From contig NC_072467.1 in the NCBI RefSeq assembly GCF_027596085.1, positions 4,303,361 to 4,367,360 of the forward strand: a stretch of DNA of 64,000 nt, read 5' to 3'. A program made the translations under genes and the position numbers. The stretch is from Anoplopoma fimbria. Lineage: Eukaryota; Chordata; Actinopteri; Perciformes; Anoplopomatidae. The first letter of the stretch is position 1. Each line of letters starts with the position of its first letter. Positions 60,648 to 64,000 of this stretch are shown piece after piece. A model generated the notes under the pieces. The model saw nothing but the letters and a program-made list of their open reading frames with translations, was not told the DNA's origin and made no database searches.

Positions 60648-62208
60648 GTAAGACAACAAGCCTCCCTCAATTCCTCTTTCTCACTTTCTCTCTTCTTCTT
60701 CTTCTTCTTCTCTGAATTCGTCCGCCCCTCCTGTTTGAAACTGTGTCTTGCCGTGCTGTTGTGTGTGTGTAAGCAGGATTTCTTGGCTAATCCAGGAGAG
60801 GGTATTAGATTTGAATTGGTGGAAGGCAAGTCAAGAGCAAAGCTTTTAATCTCCACAGTGGACAATACTTCTCTGTGTTTCTCTTCCTGTCAATCCGAGT
60901 CTGTCAATCTCTCCAGAGCTCAGTCTGTCTCTGTCATTGCTAATGTATTCCACTGCAGTCCCGGGGTTCTCAAGGTTACAGGGAAGTCTCACTGTGGGAG
61001 AGCTGTATCTCTGAGTGCAGCTTGTTTGCCCGTCACTGTCAATGCAATTGAACTGACTTAAGGCATGAGTTAGCTTCCTTTTATATTAAGCAAAGCCACA
61101 CCGAGCCTCGCCTTGAGCGTGATTTAAAGTGTTGGATCCTGTCCCGCCCGGGCTTCTCACACACACTGGGAATCCGTTTGTCTGCCAGGGATCAGAGGCT
61201 TCGGAGTTTATGTGTTTGTGTAAATCTGGTGGGTGTGGACAGACGGCAGAAGATAATAGCTTTCCAGCAAAGCTTAAGACGTGGAATGTGTTGGAAAGTT
61301 AACCTTTTATGCCAGTTTTAAGGACAGGCTGAAACCTGCCAGCTGATTCACCTCTTTTGCTCTTTTCGACAAAGTTGTTTATACGTGGAGCGAGCTGCAT
61401 GTGTGCTGATAACGAAAGTATCGCTCAAGTCTGCAGCTGTGAGTGCGTTTGTGAGCGTGGTTGCATTCATTCTGCGATGCACGCCAGCACTCTTTCATGT
61501 TGTTAATATACCTGGTATTAAGGGAAGCAGAGTGTGTGTACAGGTGATGAGTGAGCTGGGCTTATGGATCATCCAATCTGCTCTCCCAAAATCATGAGGT
61601 GCTTATGGGATCACAACGAATTTAATTTCGTCTCTCTTTAAAAAAAATCTTGATGTAATGTGGCTTTAGTTTCATTTCCATGCCTCTCTTAGTGATCTTT
61701 GTAGTTCTCTCTTTGATTTAGTGTCTACACAGAGAGATTACAGTTGTTTTACACACAAGCACACACATACTGTGCCCATGCTATCATAAATTACACAGTA
61801 TGGCTTCTACACATTGGATGTAAACAACTTAATAAGCCCCGACATACATATTCACTCAAAAAGAGCTGCTATAACCTTCACATCACCTCACACAGAAACA
61901 CATAGAACCCAACCCGGGTTATTTGCTTCTGTAGTCAAGTATCACTGAAGTAAGCAATTTGAAAGGTCTCAGACAATACAAGTTAGAATATGTTCTGATG
62001 CTTTCTCATTATTCAAAGGGTTCAGGTTGTGTGTCATTAATTCTGTGGTGGCTGGAAAACTGATTAACTGTGATCTAACTGGCTGCTTGATTGGAAGAAA
62101 CTGAATATTCACTGTCCTTTTTACAGAGAAGTAATTGCTAATGGTTGATTGGCTGGTGCTTGTGCACAAACACACTCAGTCTTCAAATCACTTAATGGAG
62201 AAAAGCAG

Positions 62209-62243
<35 letters not shown>

Positions 62244-64000
62244 GTCCTGATTGCATTCCCTTTCTTTTTGCATCCCATTCTTCCCGCAGCCAGCTGTGTG
62301 CAGACAGGCCGAAGGGGGATTACTTGTTGTGATTCGCATACGCTCACTTGCGTTATTGTTCTGTTGTGCAGGTAAAATGACTGAATAGATGGATGTGCAT
62401 CAGCTTGCTGTGTAAGGCAGTAAATGCGTCAGATTTTCGTAATCCAACAAACCACACGTGCAGAAAACTGTACCGTGAATCGGCAAAGACGATTTAAAAA
62501 GAGAATTTAAATCATCAGACCGTCTTACTGAGCTTTGTTCTCGTGCCATCACTGAGGAGAGTCACTCCTCAGCGCTGGCACGTGAACAAAGCTCAGTAAT
62601 TGACTGGTTTCTAGCCTTGAGTCTCTATAAAGGTTGACTGTCTCCTGGTTTCTGACTTTACCTGCCTGTGTCCTCACTGAGAAAAATATTTTCACTTCTT
62701 TACACAGCTGCAGCTCTGTCCTGCTCTGACTTGTCATGTTAGATAATGCTCATTGCGTTATCCTCCAATCTCCGCCTTATGCAACAGCGTGAGCTGTATA
62801 GAGGACTAACAGAATGGAGATAAAAATATTGACAAAATCTGTATCTTTAGGCAGCAGACTGAGCAGAGTGGGATGATGTAGTGGAAATGTTTATTGCTGC
62901 AAGCTTAGTTCCAGCTAAAAGCGTTTTGCAAACTTGAAATTTTTCATATCATCCCCAGTGAACATGCTGGGGTTTGTGGGTGCACATCACCACTGGCTAA
63001 ATAGTTCTCTCTAAACACCATAAGCATTGGTTAACTTGTTTGAAAGATATTTTACAAAATGGGATCCTCCAGATGGATTCTCCCCTTCCAGATTGCAGAG
63101 TGAAAAAAGGTGGACCACTTTCTCATCTGTGCCCTGTCACTCATCTAATGCAGATGAATCACTTCACGTCCGTGTCAGTTGTTTCTGATGGATGTGGGTT
63201 TCTATCAGTTAATTGAGTAATATTTACCAAGGAGAACATCGACCATCTTTGTTCACAGTCAACAGCTGTGACACATCTGAACGAAACATGCCACGTTAAC
63301 TCCAGAACAATAGGAGAGGAGGCAAACTTGATTACTCCTCTTCTTCTCTATGAATCACTTTCTCTTCTATACCTCATTCTCTCCTTCTACTCCTCGTCAT
63401 TGTGGCTCAAAATCCTGTCTTCATATCTAGACTTTTCATGCTTCTTTCCCCCTCATTCCACCTTTTTTCTTGCACTTGTATGTCTTTCATTATAAAAGTT
63501 TTGAGACAGTTAAAGTGGCAACACATGAAGAAATGTATCAGCATGGGCAAAATGGGATAGAGGGACTTTTGGATTATCCCAGCAATACACTCGGTGTTTA
63601 CAGTATAATATGATGACGATAAACTCCATAGTCGGTGTTGACAGTTTCAAACAGGCCTTTTTGGGGGATGTTTACTGTTTGGATTACCTTGGTGAGCAGC
63701 CTGAATTAGGATTATCCTCCGTCTTTGTTATCCTGATATCATGTTAAACTGCTCAACTCTTTTCTGTGAAATTAAGAACAAAAACAAAAAAAACAAACAA
63801 AGAAGATAGGGCACGAAAAAGAGTGAGACAAGCATGTGTGTTTGTGTGTATATGTGTGTCGGGGGGGGGCTGAACTGCTCTCCAAGGAAATGTTGTTGTC
63901 AGGGGCACCGCAGGGGAGCGAGGGGTTTAAAGGTGGGAGGGGTGGATCACTGTCTGAAAAAGACACACACATATACAGAGAAGTAGACACACACGCATGT
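60648..64000. other. Start of a presumed long first intron
   Basis: No coding exon seen up to the window edge. Contains (TC)n at 62211-62239 and the foldback at 62525-62599, listed separately. Confidence 0.4.
62525..62599. ncRNA. Candidate microRNA precursor hairpin (75 nt)
   Basis: TTACTGAGCTTTGTTC (62525-62540) pairs perfectly with GAACAAAGCTCAGTAA (62584-62599). After a single T-T mismatch CGTGCCA pairs with TGGCACG. After a 3x3 internal loop CTGAGGAG pairs with CTCCTCAG around a 5-nt loop AGTCA. That is 31 base pairs in 75 nt, with partial pairing continuing at the base (ACC-GTC with GACTGGT). Length and shape suit an animal pre-miRNA. I do not recognise the arms as a known family. A short palindromic transposon (MITE) is the main alternative. 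Strand is undecided because both strands fold. Confidence 0.45.

Overview
The window looks like nuclear DNA of a teleost fish, probably a spiny-rayed (acanthomorph) species. The genes are intron-containing vertebrate genes with fish-like sequence. Very long CA/GT microsatellites are frequent, and there are remnants of a fish LINE and of a tRNA-like SINE. No prokaryotic, organellar or viral genome features are seen.

Layout, left to right. (1) 3-1994, plus strand: the 3' part of a prrt4-like proline-rich multipass membrane protein gene, open at the window edge. (2) 4506-10168, minus strand, tail-to-tail with prrt4: a complete impdh1 (IMP dehydrogenase 1) gene. I placed 14 canonical coding exons with consistent splice phases (513 aa). 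It also carries the two alternative parts known from mammalian photoreceptor isoforms: a 17-nt mini-exon that switches the C-terminus, and an N-terminal extension exon. The prrt4/impdh1 pairing matches human 7q32. (3) 12029-14887, minus strand: a complete 11-exon RIP-family kinase with a C-terminal CARD (443 aa). It has no RHIM, and its CARD looks more like fish ASC/inflammasome CARDs than like that of RIPK2. (4) From about 16.5 kb to the right edge: a gene-poor, microsatellite-rich 47 kb. The only coding-like elements I can support are four short plus-strand candidate first exons (17587, 36700, 52572, 60555). Each has an ATG and a GT donor, and all four end in phase 0. This is the pattern expected of one long gene with several promoters whose common exons lie beyond 64 kb. 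I could not identify that gene.

Other structure: a 75-nt pre-miRNA-like foldback at 62525-62599, a diverged tandem duplication (about 21.8-22.3 and 22.9-23.3 kb), a LINE 3' end at about 34.24-34.85 kb, a SINE relic at about 56.04-56.19 kb, and six dinucleotide arrays of roughly 85-125 bp between 33 and 41 kb. All splice models were read by eye from GT/AG sites, reading phase and remembered family similarity. No alignment or expression data were used.
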